From assembly GCF_937616625.2 (NCBI RefSeq), contig NC_065574.1, positions 9,426,501 to 9,490,500 of the forward strand: a DNA stretch of 64,000 nucleotides, given 5' to 3'. A program made the position numbers and the translations under genes. Numbering within the stretch: position 1 is the stretch's first letter; every line of letters starts with the position of its first letter. This DNA comes from Mercurialis annua (taxonomy: Eukaryota; Streptophyta; Magnoliopsida; Malpighiales; Euphorbiaceae). The notes beneath the pieces were generated by a model that worked only from the letters and a program-made list of their open reading frames with translations, was not told where the DNA came from and made no database searches. Below, piece by piece: positions 32,800-44,729 of the stretch.

Positions 32800-34879
32800 G
32801 ATTATGACTATAGTGTTTATAGACCAAGCCAACAACACCACCCATGAGGTCACTTGTTTTTCCTATTTCATGAACTCCTTCACTTTGGATGTTCATGGTC
32901 TTGTTTATAATGACCGGTTCCTACACATCTTGTGTATTATTCATTACTCCAAAATTAGGATCAGTTTTAGTTGTTGTCCGGAAGTTCAAAGGAGTTGTTC
33001 GGCATCATACTGCCGCATCCGGCGTGTTGCTAAAGGTTTGAATTCTTGTATTAGTTTTACATGTTGTGAGATGAGTTTTATTATGAAGCTAAGCATGTAA
33101 TTATGGTCTTCTAGCTCTTACCATTGGGTTCAATTTAGCTTGGAAATTTGACAATGGATAAGGCCCTCTCTCATTTTCTGACTTTGTAAATGTGCAAAAC
33201 ATTTCAAAGATATGAGACATCTCCATCAACATGTCACTAGTTGTGTTTTTACTTGCACTTTACATGAGATAAGATCAGCTTTTAGTGGGACAACGAGTCA
33301 TTGAGTCGGCAATGAGTTGGCTATGCCTCTCAAATCCATAATGTACTTTAATTTAGTATTCTTTTCTAGCTATTTAATGCATTTTTATTTTCAGTCAGCA
33401 AATTCAATGCATCCTTAGACTATAACCAATGTATATAATCATAGAATTCAATGCATCAATCACATTGACACTATCTAACTAGCAATATGTAAACAAACTG
33501 GCTGACATCTTACTACTTGATGCTAATGTAAATTTGTGGTTCTAACAATATCAGATTGTGAAAATGAACTCGCATGAGTTCAGTTTTGTAAATTGTACAA
33601 TTTTCTTAGTTGAGAAAGAAATAAAAGAGTAAAAGGGTTAATCTGTAAACGCCATTAAGATTAGGTCTAATTCATGCATCATTTCTAACTTTCTAAAAAT
33701 CAATTAATTCTCTTAATATTTGATATACTTTATTATTATTATTTCTTTTAGTTTAACTTTAGTTGACAAAGTTAAAGAATCTAATTTCCAAAAAAATTAG
33801 TTATTTTTAATCTTTTCTTTAAATAAGCTTATAAATAATGTTGATTATATAAAATTCAAGCATTTTTTCAAAAATTAATCCGATTTGGTTAAAAGTATTA
33901 AAATTAAACATTAATATAGTATAACAACTTAACATAATTATTTTTTTAGAGTATTCTATAAAATGTAGATTTTACATTTTTAATATTTGTCAAGCAGAAA
34001 TTATTAAATTAAACTTTTCAACAAATTTGTTTTAGAACATCCATGTGCGGCCTTTGGAAGAAACATAAAAATATTTTCTAAAATAGGTTTTTATAAAAAA
34101 ATAACTTTTACATAATTCTTAATAATTATTTAATTATTTTTGGGAATTTATTTAGGCTTTTAAATTAAAAATGTCCATGCGATTATATTTAAAATAAATA
34201 AATCTAAATCTCAACAATTTTATTTTATTTTTGATGATAATTTTTTCTATCGAATTCATTAGGAGAGTTAGAAGACTGGAAGACAGTATAATTTTTGTCA
34301 AATATTAAAAAAAATTAGTTGACTTTCAATATGTTAGTGATGGACCCAAAAAAAAATAGTAAACTTAATTTGGACACTAATTCTTGAAATGACTAACTCC
34401 AACCTATTGCCATAAATGAAACCCATAATTTGGTTAAAATATTTGGGTAATATTGTGTCATAAATTCTGACATTATGTATGGAAGAAATAATATATTTCA
34501 GCTCGAGAATTTATTTATCAATAAGTAATATACCAATTAGTATTTTAATATGAATTATTTTATCAACCATCCTAGCCACTTTTGTGTCAAGTGGCATTTC
34601 CTTTCTCATCCTTTTTCTCCCATAAAGGACGACAACTAGCTAAGACTTCACTCCAACATTTCAGCTAATTAATCTCTTCATCTGAAGTAAATACTACTCC
34701 GATTTGGTTAATATAATCAACATTATTTATAAGCTTATAGGTTTTAAACATAAAAATATTTTCTAAAAATATTTTTTAGAAAATTAATTAATTAATATAT
34801 ATCATATTTTCAACATTAATTAATGTCTTCATTATTCAAATCTCATTGATAATGGAAAACTCTCTTATAAATAATTTTA
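32800..34879. other. 3' flank of CENP-C and AT-rich intergenic DNA
   Basis: 32800-33110 is probably 3' untranslated region. From 33600 on the DNA is extremely AT-rich. No gene, RNA gene or bounded element was recognised. Confidence 0.5.
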
Positions 34880-35851
34880 TCTATCTATACTATATATAAA
34901 AGCATGAATAGAGGGGGGAGGGGGGAACAAGCAAATTTACTGAATAATCCTTTTCGGTTTATTACTAAATAAAAGTTTTATAATCATTAGCTAATTAGTA
35001 TTTAATTAATTATTATTGTAATTAAAGTCTTAATTAGAATAGGTAGCTAAATTATCTCCAATTAAATTTTTAGTATGCAAAAAATAACTAAATTGTCTCC
35101 AAATTAGTAGGAATACCTATCTTTTTGTTTGATTGAATTATAAAATTAAAATACTCTGTTTGGTCAATATAATATTATTTAAATTTCTATCTTATTATTT
35201 TTAAAGATATAGTTAATTAAATTAAGTTAATTATTTAATTATGGTTATTATAAAACCAAAATAAGAATAAATTCATTATGGAAAAAAATTTAATAACCAA
35301 ATATATTATATTTATTTTTACAAAAACTCTTAACTAATTTAATATTAACTATCTATCTATCTATACCATATATAAAAGCACGGATGGGGGGACATGAAAA
35401 TTTACTGAATAATTCTTTTCAGTTAATTTTCTAAGTAAAGGTTTTACAGTTATTAACTAATTAGTTATTTAATTAATCACTATTGTAATTAAAGTCCTAA
35501 TTAGAATAGGTAGCTAAATTATCTCCAATTTAGTTTTTAGTATGCAAAAAATAACTAAATTGTCTCCAAATTAGTAGAAATACCTATCTTTTTGTTTGAT
35601 TGAATTACACAATTAAAATACTCTATTTGGTCAATATATTATTATTTAAATTTCTATCTTATTATTTTTAAAGATATTGTTAATTAAATTAAGTTAATTA
35701 TTTAATTATGGTTATTATAAAACCAAAAGAATAATAAATTTAGTATGAAAAAAATTTAATAACCGAATATATTATATTTACTTTTACAAAAATTCTTAGC
35801 TAATTTAATATTAATTATCTATCTATCTATACCATATATAAAAACACGGAT

Positions 35852-35872
35852 GGGGGGGGGGGGGGGGGGGGG
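35852..35872 (+). repeat. Run of 21 G in the third Helitron unit
   Basis: The G-rich site present in every unit (4-8 G, with A or C breaks) is expanded here to an uninterrupted run, which could form a G-quadruplex and is also prone to sequencing error. Confidence 0.8.
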
Positions 35873-37299
35873 ACAGGCAAATTTACTGAATAACTCTTTT
35901 CAGTTTATTACTAAGTAAATTTTTTATAGTTATTAACTAATTAGTTATTTAATTAATCACTATTGTAATTAAAATTCTAATTAGAATAGGTAGCTAAATT
36001 ATCTCCAATTTAGTTTTTAGTATGCAAAAAATAACTAAATTCTCCAAATTAGTAGGAATACCTATCTTTTTGTTTGATTGAATTACAAAATTAAAATACT
36101 CTATTTGGTCAATATATTATTATTTAAATTTCTATCTTATTATTTTTAAAAATATTGTTAATTAAATTAGTTAATTATTTAATTATGATTATTATAAAAC
36201 CAAAAGGAGAATAAATTCAGTATGGAAAAAAATTTAATAACCGAATATATTATATTTACTTTTACAAATTTTTTTTTTAACTAATTTAATATTAATTATC
36301 TATCTATCTATACCATATATAAAAGCACGGATGGGGGAGACAGACAAATTTACTGAATAATTCTTTTCAGTTTATTACTAAGTAAAAGTTTTATAGTTAT
36401 TAACTAATTAGTTATTTAATTAATCACTATTGTAATTAAAGTCCTAATTAGAATAGGTAGCTAAATTATCTCCAATTTAGTTTTTAGTATGCAAAAAATA
36501 ACTAAATTCTTCAAATTAGTAGGAATACCTATCTTTTTGTTTGATTGAATTACAAAATTAAAATACTCTATTTGGTCAATATATTATTATTTAAATTTCT
36601 ATCTTATTATTTTTAAAGATATTGTTAATTAAATTAAGTTAATTATTTAATTATGGTTATCATAAAACCAAAAGAAGAATAAATTCAGTATGGAAAAAAA
36701 ATTTAATAACCGAATATATTATATTTACTTTTACAATAAATTTTAACTAATTTAATATTAATTATCTATCTATCTATACCATATATAAAAGCACGAATGG
36801 GGGAGACAGACAAATTTACTGAATAATTCTTTTCAGTTTATTACTAAGTAAAGGTTTTATAGTTATTAACTAATTAGTTATTTAATTAATCACTATTGTA
36901 ATTAAAGTCCTAATTAGAATAGGTAGCTAAATTATCTCCAATTTAGTTTTTAGTATGAAAAAATAACTAAATTGTCTCCAAATTAGTAGGAATACCTATC
37001 TTTTAGTTTGATTGAATTACAAAATTAAAATAATCAATTTGGTCAATATATTATTATTTAAATTTCTATCTTATTATTTTTAGAGATATTATTAATTAAA
37101 TTAAATTAATTGTTTAATTATAGTTATTATAAAACCAAAAAAAGAATAAATTTCGTATGGAAAAAACTTTAATAACCGAATATATTATATTTACTTTTAC
37201 AAAAATTCTTAACTAATTTAGTATTAATTATAAATAAAAAAATTGATATAATTATAATAAATTTACTAATTTGTTCATTGACGAGTTACGTTACGAGCC

Positions 37300-37328
37300 A
37301 CGTGCATAGCACGTAAAGCAAAACTAGT
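37300..37328 (+). other. Helitron 3' hairpin and CTRRT terminus
   Basis: A six-base-pair stem with a three-base loop, then AAAGCAAAA and CTAGT. This is the termination signal of rolling-circle transposition in the family. Confidence 0.8.
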
Positions 37329-38111
37329 ATGTTAAAAGCACAAAAATCTGTATGCAAACAACTTATAAAAATTCGAATGTAATTTGTTTTTTCATCCCAT
37401 GTAAAATTGAAGATGTATATCAGGTTCAAGATAAAAACTTCATCTAATAATATTAAAATTGCTTAATATTATTTAACATAGTATTAGAATTTTTATGATA
37501 AAAAAATTAGTGTTTGATTTTTGCAACCTCCTAATGATTAATTGAATATAGGATTGATTATGAATAAAATCGTCAATTTTGCATTAATATATAACTATAT
37601 CACAACTTCTAAAAATTATTAATTTTATTAACCATTTTTTAATTTTTTGCAATTATATTACCATCTAAAAATTTGACGATTTATAGTTGACGTGTCGGCA
37701 ACAAAATGATATGACACGGCAAGTCACATACCACAAATAATTTATCATGCTATTAAGTTGATTATTCAGTTTAAAATCTAATTTAGGATTACATGTTTTT
37801 GAAAGAAAAAAAATGCAAAGCAACAAAATTGCTCCAAAATCTCAGTGCAAATTACCATATGTTACTTGCGGCATTTAACTTGTCGCATTAAGCCGTTTTC
37901 TAGGAGTGTTTATCCCACACAACGGATGTGCTACGTCATTTATACAACAAGCCAATAATCTTTTGCGATAGGAAATCTTTATTTATTGTTTATTTTTTTA
38001 TTATTTAATTTTTACACATGGCTAATACTTCATTAGTTTGTTGCATGAATGACGTGGCGCAACCGCGTTGCGTTGTATAATTATTCATTTTCTAGTCGTC
38101 ATATCAGCTAT
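37329..38111. other. AT-rich intergenic DNA
   Basis: No gene seen. Its right end carries the target duplication AAATC (38112-38116) of the following retrotransposon. Confidence 0.5.
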
Positions 38112-38116
38112 AAATC

Positions 38117-41100
38117 TGTCACGACCCGAAATCTCGAGTCGAGACCGGCGCTAGGGAATGGGAGTGGTTGCTCCGAAACCCGTAGCAAGCCTGAAAATCG
38201 CTATAAATTTTTTGCTTTGAAAATTGAAATGTATGAAACATTTATTAAATAACTGATGGGACAAAACATCAGAGTTCAAATGCGCTTTAAAATATTTGTA
38301 TACAATAAGACTATACTAGTCTACTGCGGACAACTAGAACTTAAAACCTTCTTTACAGTCTTTTACCAAAATAGACTTCCGAGAAATAAACATTCGGAAG
38401 CCTCCTTTAAAATCGGACCAGCTTTCCCTGAAAATGTTTGGAGGAGTGGGTCAGTATAAAACTGAGTGAGTTCATGCTGTTACAAATAAATATTACATAA
38501 AGTGAAAATCGTTTTATATTTAAAATAACTTTATGTATTTTTAAAATCCTTTGAAAACGTCTTAAAAACAAAACCATTGAAGCTTGAACTCGCACATAAC
38601 ATATTTCGACAAGACTTCAATATCATTGAAAGTCAACCATACACGTTGACCTTTAAATTAAACCACATTTCTTAAATTCGTCCATCTACATTGATGGCGA
38701 AATTAATCGACATATCACACATGCATAATCTTATGGGACCGATAGCACAGCCAACCGATCAACCATATTCATCTGACATCGATAGCGAAGCCAACCGATG
38801 TAACACACACACACACAACCTGACATCGATAGCGAAGCCAACCGATGTAACACACATACAATCCTGACATCGATAGCGAAGCCAACCGATGTTACACACA
38901 CACACAATCCTGACATCGATAGCGAAGCCAACCGATGTAACACACACACAATCCTGACATCGATAGCGAAGCCAACCGATGTAACACACACACACACACA
39001 ATCCTGACATCGATAGCGAAGCCAACCGATGTAACACACGCACACAATCCTGACATCGATAGCGAAGCCAACCGATGTAACACACACACAATCTTGACAT
39101 CGATAGCGAAGCCAACCGATGTAACACACCCACACAATCCTGACATCGATAGCGAAGCCAACCGATGTAACACACACACACACAATCCTGACATCGATAG
39201 CGAAGCCAACCGATGTAACACACACACACACACACAATCCTGACATCAATAGCGAAGCCAACCGATGTAACACACGCACACAATCCTGACATCGATAGCG
39301 AAGCCAACCGATGTAACACACACACAATCCTGACATCGATAGCGAAGCCAACCGATGTAACACACAATCCTGACATCGATAGCACAGCCAACCGATGTAA
39401 CACACACACACACAATCAAGCATAAGCAATTGCATAATAATTTTCAAAACTATGTGTGTACCTTTCTATATCAAAATAATATATACATATAGTATATACA
39501 TAAAACATACATCCATACAAGGCATGTAAACATATAACACCGCAACACATATATCACACAGTATGTTAAAATATGAGACTTTACGAATACCGAAATGTAA
39601 AAACATGTACTCACAGAAACCGTTTAACTACAGTATTACTCCGTCAATGCTCCTTTAAATAACTCCGTTAATTCCCTTGGTCCTCCGACCCGATGGCTCG
39701 ACAACTTGTCGAATCTAGTTAGGATGAAAATATTAATTCTCTTAATTAATAAAATCCTAACTCTAGAATTAACTATATACCATTTTAATTAAATTTAATT
39801 AATTAATTCTAGTCTCCAAATAATTTCTTATTTAATAAGTTCATAACTTATTTTATTCATGTAATTTTTCTTTACCTATCACTTTTTGCACATAAAACCA
39901 TTTTTCAGAAATATTCATTTAAATACTTCATTTTTTCATAAATATACTTCAATACATAAAATATATTTCTTCCATCAAGTAATACTTTCCACTTCAAAGT
40001 TATTTATTTAAATATATTAAAACAGCCCCATATTAGCTTAAATTCCATTTTTGGTCAAAATACCAAAATACCCTCAAACTTTTCAAAATTGACCGTTTAG
40101 GTCCTTTCATAAATCAATTAATTTCAAAATTGACAAAATCATTTTATCTCAGATTATTAACTTACATAATTTGGAATTTTTGGCTAACATACCATGTAAT
40201 CCCTCAATTTTGGAAAAAGTACAATTTAACTCAAAAACTCTAGTTTTCGGCAAACATATCGAATTCTTTCAAAAATCATCAAAGTTCTTTAAAATTCTCA
40301 AAATCATTTCACATCAGATTATATACATCAATAATCTGGAAATATGGTTAAATTACAGGTTGGTCCTTTATTTTTACAAAAATTACATTTTAACCCCTAA
40401 ACTTTAAATTTTGACAATCAAGTCCAAACCCAACCAAATTCAATAAATCATCAACTCTCAAACTTAGAATCCCATTTATATTTTGATCACTCCGGTCACC
40501 AGATTCCGGTCAAGCTCCGATGAACTTTAAAACCGTTAAAACGTTCAAAAATCATTTTTACACAATTTTAATCACCCAAAAATCTACCAATACATATTTA
40601 TTTTAATTATCATATTAAAACAGCAGCCCCAAAATTAAAATAAATTATTTTTCATAATTTTAACAATTTTAACAATTTAAAACCGTATAAACAATTAATA
40701 ATCAAAACCGATTATTAATCCGTCAAAACACCTCAACTAAATCAATTAAATTCCATAAATAATCAACATATATATTTCATGAATAATTTCTGTCCAGAAA
40801 TTAAAATGACAAAAATACCCTTTTTAAACATTTTTTTACTGATTAAACAATTATAAAAATTAAACCCGATTAACAAACCATTAAAAAATTACCATTAAAC
40901 ATTTATTCATCATCAACCCAACATTTAGATCAACCATGAACAAACTCATTTCCAGAAATTTAAAATCCATTTATTTACCCTTTTAAGTGATTTTTAAGCC
41001 TTTAAAACTATTAAAAATTGAACTCCAAACCATTAAATTAATACCCGAAATATTTAACATATTTAATCCACAAAAATCACACTTTAAAGCATATTTTAAC

Positions 41101-41870
41101 CTCACTGTTTAGATCAGCCCAGAAAATTAAAATAATTAATTTAATTTCACGGAAAAATTATTTTAAAACCGAAACCCAACAAAACAACAACTAGAACATA
41201 TTATTTAAACATCAAACCACAATTTTTAGCAATCTAAGCATGTATCTAAAACTAAAACAACATCAGCAAATAAAAGTAAAGATTTGAGCTTTAAATTATA
41301 CCTCAAACGAACATGCAAAGATAGATTAACAATCTACGGGAAATTTGCTACGTTTTTTATTAAGAAAATTTAGTGAGAAAATAAAAGTATAAGCTTTGGT
41401 GTTTGGTGAAATGGAGGATTTGGCACCCACACAAATGGAGAAGATGATTGAATTACTTGGGCACCAAGATTGTCTAGAGAAATATCTAGATATTAGTTTC
41501 ATGTTTGGTTTATTTACAAGTTTGCCATTATGGCATTCTTGTAAATAAATCGAACTCTAGGGGCAAAATAAATTCAAGTTTCTTAAATATTCAAAAACAT
41601 TAAATCATAACATATGGGCTGAATTAAAATATTTTTGGGCCTTTAAAACAATTAAAATAGTTATTTTGACGGTTTTTAGCGTAAAATCGCAAAATTCACA
41701 TTTAACACATAAAATTGCCAAAAGTTAAAATTAAGTCAAAACACACACCAAATCACATTTTCACACTTATAAATTCATCTCGTGAATTTAATAACTATTT
41801 TCGAGGTCCTAATTAATTAAAATTGGACACGCGCGGAAATAAATACTATCAAATAATACGGGGTATTACA
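38117..41870 (-). repeat. Left LTR (3' LTR in element orientation)
   Basis: 3754 bp. Contains 14 minisatellite units and about 1.08 kb (roughly 39415-40490) that is missing from the other LTR. Confidence 0.9.
38776..39415. repeat. Hairpin minisatellite in left LTR, 14 units
   Basis: Each unit is GACATCGATAGCGAAGCC plus AACCGATGTAAC and a variable CA microsatellite ending AATCCT, 40-56 bp long. ACATCG and CGATGT within a unit are inverted repeats that could fold into a hairpin. Because the unit has few stop codons, long repetitive frames run through the array on the minus strand; they are not genes. Confidence 0.95.
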
Positions 41871-41890
41871 TTCTCCCCTCCTTAAAATAA
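41871..41890 (-). other. Polypurine tract of the gypsy element
   Basis: The minus strand reads ATTTTAAGGAGGGGAGAA directly before the LTR, the expected plus-strand primer. Confidence 0.75.
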
Positions 41891-42523
41891 TTCGTCCTCG
41901 AATTATAGTATCACGTATATCTCAACATCTATTATCTAGGACTAATAGGGTGCTTTACCTTATCCTATTTCTTTGTTTACATTACGGAGTCAATGTCTCA
42001 GCGTACTTACATTAAAAACTTATCCTTTTAAAACCACTTTTCTTTTCCACATATAAATCCATGTCATAATTGTGCACCGGTGTGATGACTTCTCTCATCA
42101 CCAAGAGTTGCAATGGCATTCCTCTTTTCTTTTCAACATACATAATGCACATGATGCATGTTCTAATAGTGAATACAATATGAATGTAGTGATGCAATCC
42201 TATTCGTGCCAATGCAATGCTTTCGTGATTCGTGTCCGGGCACAATTATGTGTTCATAAAACAACTCTTTTTCATTAAACACATTTGTTTTTACAAAACT
42301 GGCGCCTGCGTAAGTTTCTGTAGACATAGAGCTCTGCAAAATTGCTTATTCCATAATTTTTCTATTTAAGCTTTCTACTCTTTACTACACATCTAAAGGA
42401 TCTAATCTTATTCCTTGGTTTCAGGCATAGCTTGCGAAACTAGCCCAAATATTCTTATTAATCCTTGATTGATTGAGGGAATTTCGCCACTATTCAACCT
42501 CTCAAGTTCGGATTTTCATTGCC

Positions 42524-43776
42524 TCACTCTCTACCGCGTATCGCGTTAGGTTGACCCGGTCTAGAAACCGTCATGTAAATAGACCTTGCTTGCTGAGGAA
42601 GTGGTTGGTCCACATTCTCTATTGTATTATACTGTACAGAATACGGGCATTCTCTCGCGTAATGACCCTGTTGGCCGCACGAAAAACATACATCCATAGT
42701 AGTTTGACAAATACCTAAATGTCTCCTTCCGCATCGTTGACACATAGGATTTGTAAAACTAGAGCTTCCTTGCTCAAAATTTTGACCAATGGTTCTAGCC
42801 TTCTTGGCTTCTTTTCCTTGTCTACCTTTCTGATGGGTTCGACCACGTCGTCGTACATTTTCTTCACTTATTTGCCTTGAAGTTTGGTTTCCATAACCAA
42901 AACGTTCATCTCTAACTTGGTTTGGTTGTGAGGGGTCAGGAATTTTACCAAATTGGATTAATGCGCTTTCCAGTTGTCTTGCACTGTCAACGACTTGCAC
43001 AAAATCCTTGTCTCTTTGAGTCAACAGTTCTATAAACTGATGTCCTAATCCCTTCACAAACATGGTGTTTACTCTGACTTGATCTGTTATCAAGTCTGGA
43101 GCAAACCTGCTCAATCGATTAAACTCGGTAACATATTCTTGTACAGATCTATTACCTCGAGTTAACGATAACAGTTTTTCCCGGTTACCTTCAACTACCG
43201 CAAACGGTAAGAAGAAGTCCTTATATCGGGTCACAAACTCTGCCCATGTTATATGACCCATTATTGGTCCAATTACTTGTCGAAACCAATCCTTGGCTGG
43301 ACCTTTCATCGACATTTCCATTAACAACATTGTCTGCTTTCGTTAGCTTGAAGTGTACGAGCATTTTGCTCGACTTCTTCCAAAAAGTCTAACGCATCAC
43401 TTGATCCATCAAACTCTTTTCGGCTCAGTTTTACGTATGATAACACCAGATCTCTATCAGCATTTCTCTCCTCTCACTGATGCTGGTGTTGCATCCACTG
43501 CCCCATCATTAACACACAACTTCGTATATCAATAATTTCTGCTGCCAAATGATTTATATCAATATTGGGTTGTTGCGGCATTCCTGGTGCCTGCACATTC
43601 CCAGCTTGATATACTCTAGGTTCTTGTTGACCTCTATTTTGTCCGCGGCCTCTATTTGCCGGTTGGACTGGATCATACTCTCCTAAATTAATTTCGGCCT
43701 CCCTTCGGGCCTCGTTTACTCGTTGTGCCGCTGCACGCGCTCGAGTGTTTCTTTGTTCAGCCATTCTAAGGCACAA
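42524..43776 (-). pseudogene. Gag of the gypsy element, frameshifted
   Basis: Gag forms the particle that packages element RNA. The frame starts ATG at 43776 (MAEQRNTRARAAAQR), runs to a stop near 43474, and continues in another frame as DLVLSYVKLSRKEFDGSSDA and DFLEEVEQNARTL. After one more shift near 43330 it reads MLLMEMSMKGPAKDWFRQVI, the Retrotrans_gag core, with LLSLTRGNRSVQEYVTEFNR. A zinc knuckle CFSCGQQGHYAREC follows, preceded by a CQRCGRRHLGIC pair. The frame stops at 42524, just where a protease would begin in relatives. At least two frame changes make this copy inactive. Confidence 0.8.
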
Positions 43777-44715
43777 AGAATTCTAAATGAGCTCCTAATA
43801 ACATGGCATACTCATCATGTTCGCAAAGTTCTACCGCACATATAGTTGTGTCTCATTCTTACTTTACGAATTAGGCTCTAATAAAATTTTCATTCGTCTA
43901 TGTCATATCTGGCTATAACTCACGTGTTCTATACGTTTCATATACACTATTCCATTGCATGCACATAATACTCAATCACATTACATGCACATAATCAAAT
44001 CATAGCCATCACAAATACATAAAAATTAGGTTCAAAGAAAACCCAATTCATTCATGATTTACTCAATCATAACACACTCCATAAGTCTCGAGAGTATACT
44101 ACTCTACGTAGACTAAACAACACTCGAAACATATAATCACTCAAGTAAACAATTCACAATGCACATGTCACCATATATCATACATATAAGCCATATCCTA
44201 ATGATAATCAACTCATTTAGGAATTCTCGGCTAAAGCACATAACACAAGTCTCGTGAGTATATCTCTCTACGCAGACTTTATCACATTCGAAAGCATATC
44301 ACTCCTTTCAGTGATTACGCTATAAACATACCACATCAATTAATCAATCATACTCATAATAAACACTCATTTCATAGATAATATGAGTCTCGAGAGTATA
44401 CAACTCCTCGCAGACTATATACTCGAAAGCGTAATGCTTACTCGAGTAACCACAAACATATATTGTGCTAACACACACATCTAACTTATATCCTGACACC
44501 ACACATAGGACAAGACGTTTTGAAAAACATTTGAAAAACCGATGAAAATATTTTAAAGACATGACTGGAAATCCTATAATCCGCAGTAATTCCTAACTTA
44601 GCCTAGTGACATTGTATATTGCTTCTAGGTACACACAACATCTACATAGACTAGCAGTGGTATCTCTAACCAACTGCACTCAATTCACATATTAGCAGAG
44701 GTATCTGGACCAACT

Positions 44716-44726
44716 GCTCTAATACC
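44716..44726 (-). other. Primer-binding site of the gypsy element
   Basis: The minus strand reads TGGTATTAGAG three bases after the LTR end. This is one mismatch from the TGGTATCAGAG complement of initiator tRNA-Met. Confidence 0.75.
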
Positions 44727-44729
44727 ACC

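Larger units (their letters stand above)
34880..37328 (+). mobile_element. Non-autonomous Helitron with five tandem 5' segments
   Basis: The left end TCTATCTATACTATATATAA follows an A, as in plant Helitrons. The right end is CTAGT (a CTRRT end) nine bases after a perfect hairpin ACGTGC-ATA-GCACGT (37300-37314). No Rep/helicase gene is present. The interior is five head-to-tail units of about 466-481 bp beginning at 34880, 35356, 35822, 36303 and 36769, each starting with the same TCTATCTATAC 5' end followed by a G-rich run and an AT-rich body; a single unique tail of about 95 bp holds the hairpin. The base after CTAGT is A and not the usual T, so the right flank is not perfect. Confidence 0.78.

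Noticed and set aside
38776..39415. CRISPR-like array (regular repeats with spacers)
   Set aside because: Spacers are CA microsatellite, not unique, and the genome is a plant; it is an LTR minisatellite.
38731..39447. Long minus-strand open frames (up to 238 codons) with repeated CVTSVGFAIDVRIV-like protein
   Set aside because: They read through the LTR minisatellite; all three frames are open because the unit lacks stops. The same happens at 45346-45782.
42012..42278. Small open frames between gag and polypurine tract of the gypsy element
   Set aside because: No protease or other retroelement motif; length compatible with chance.
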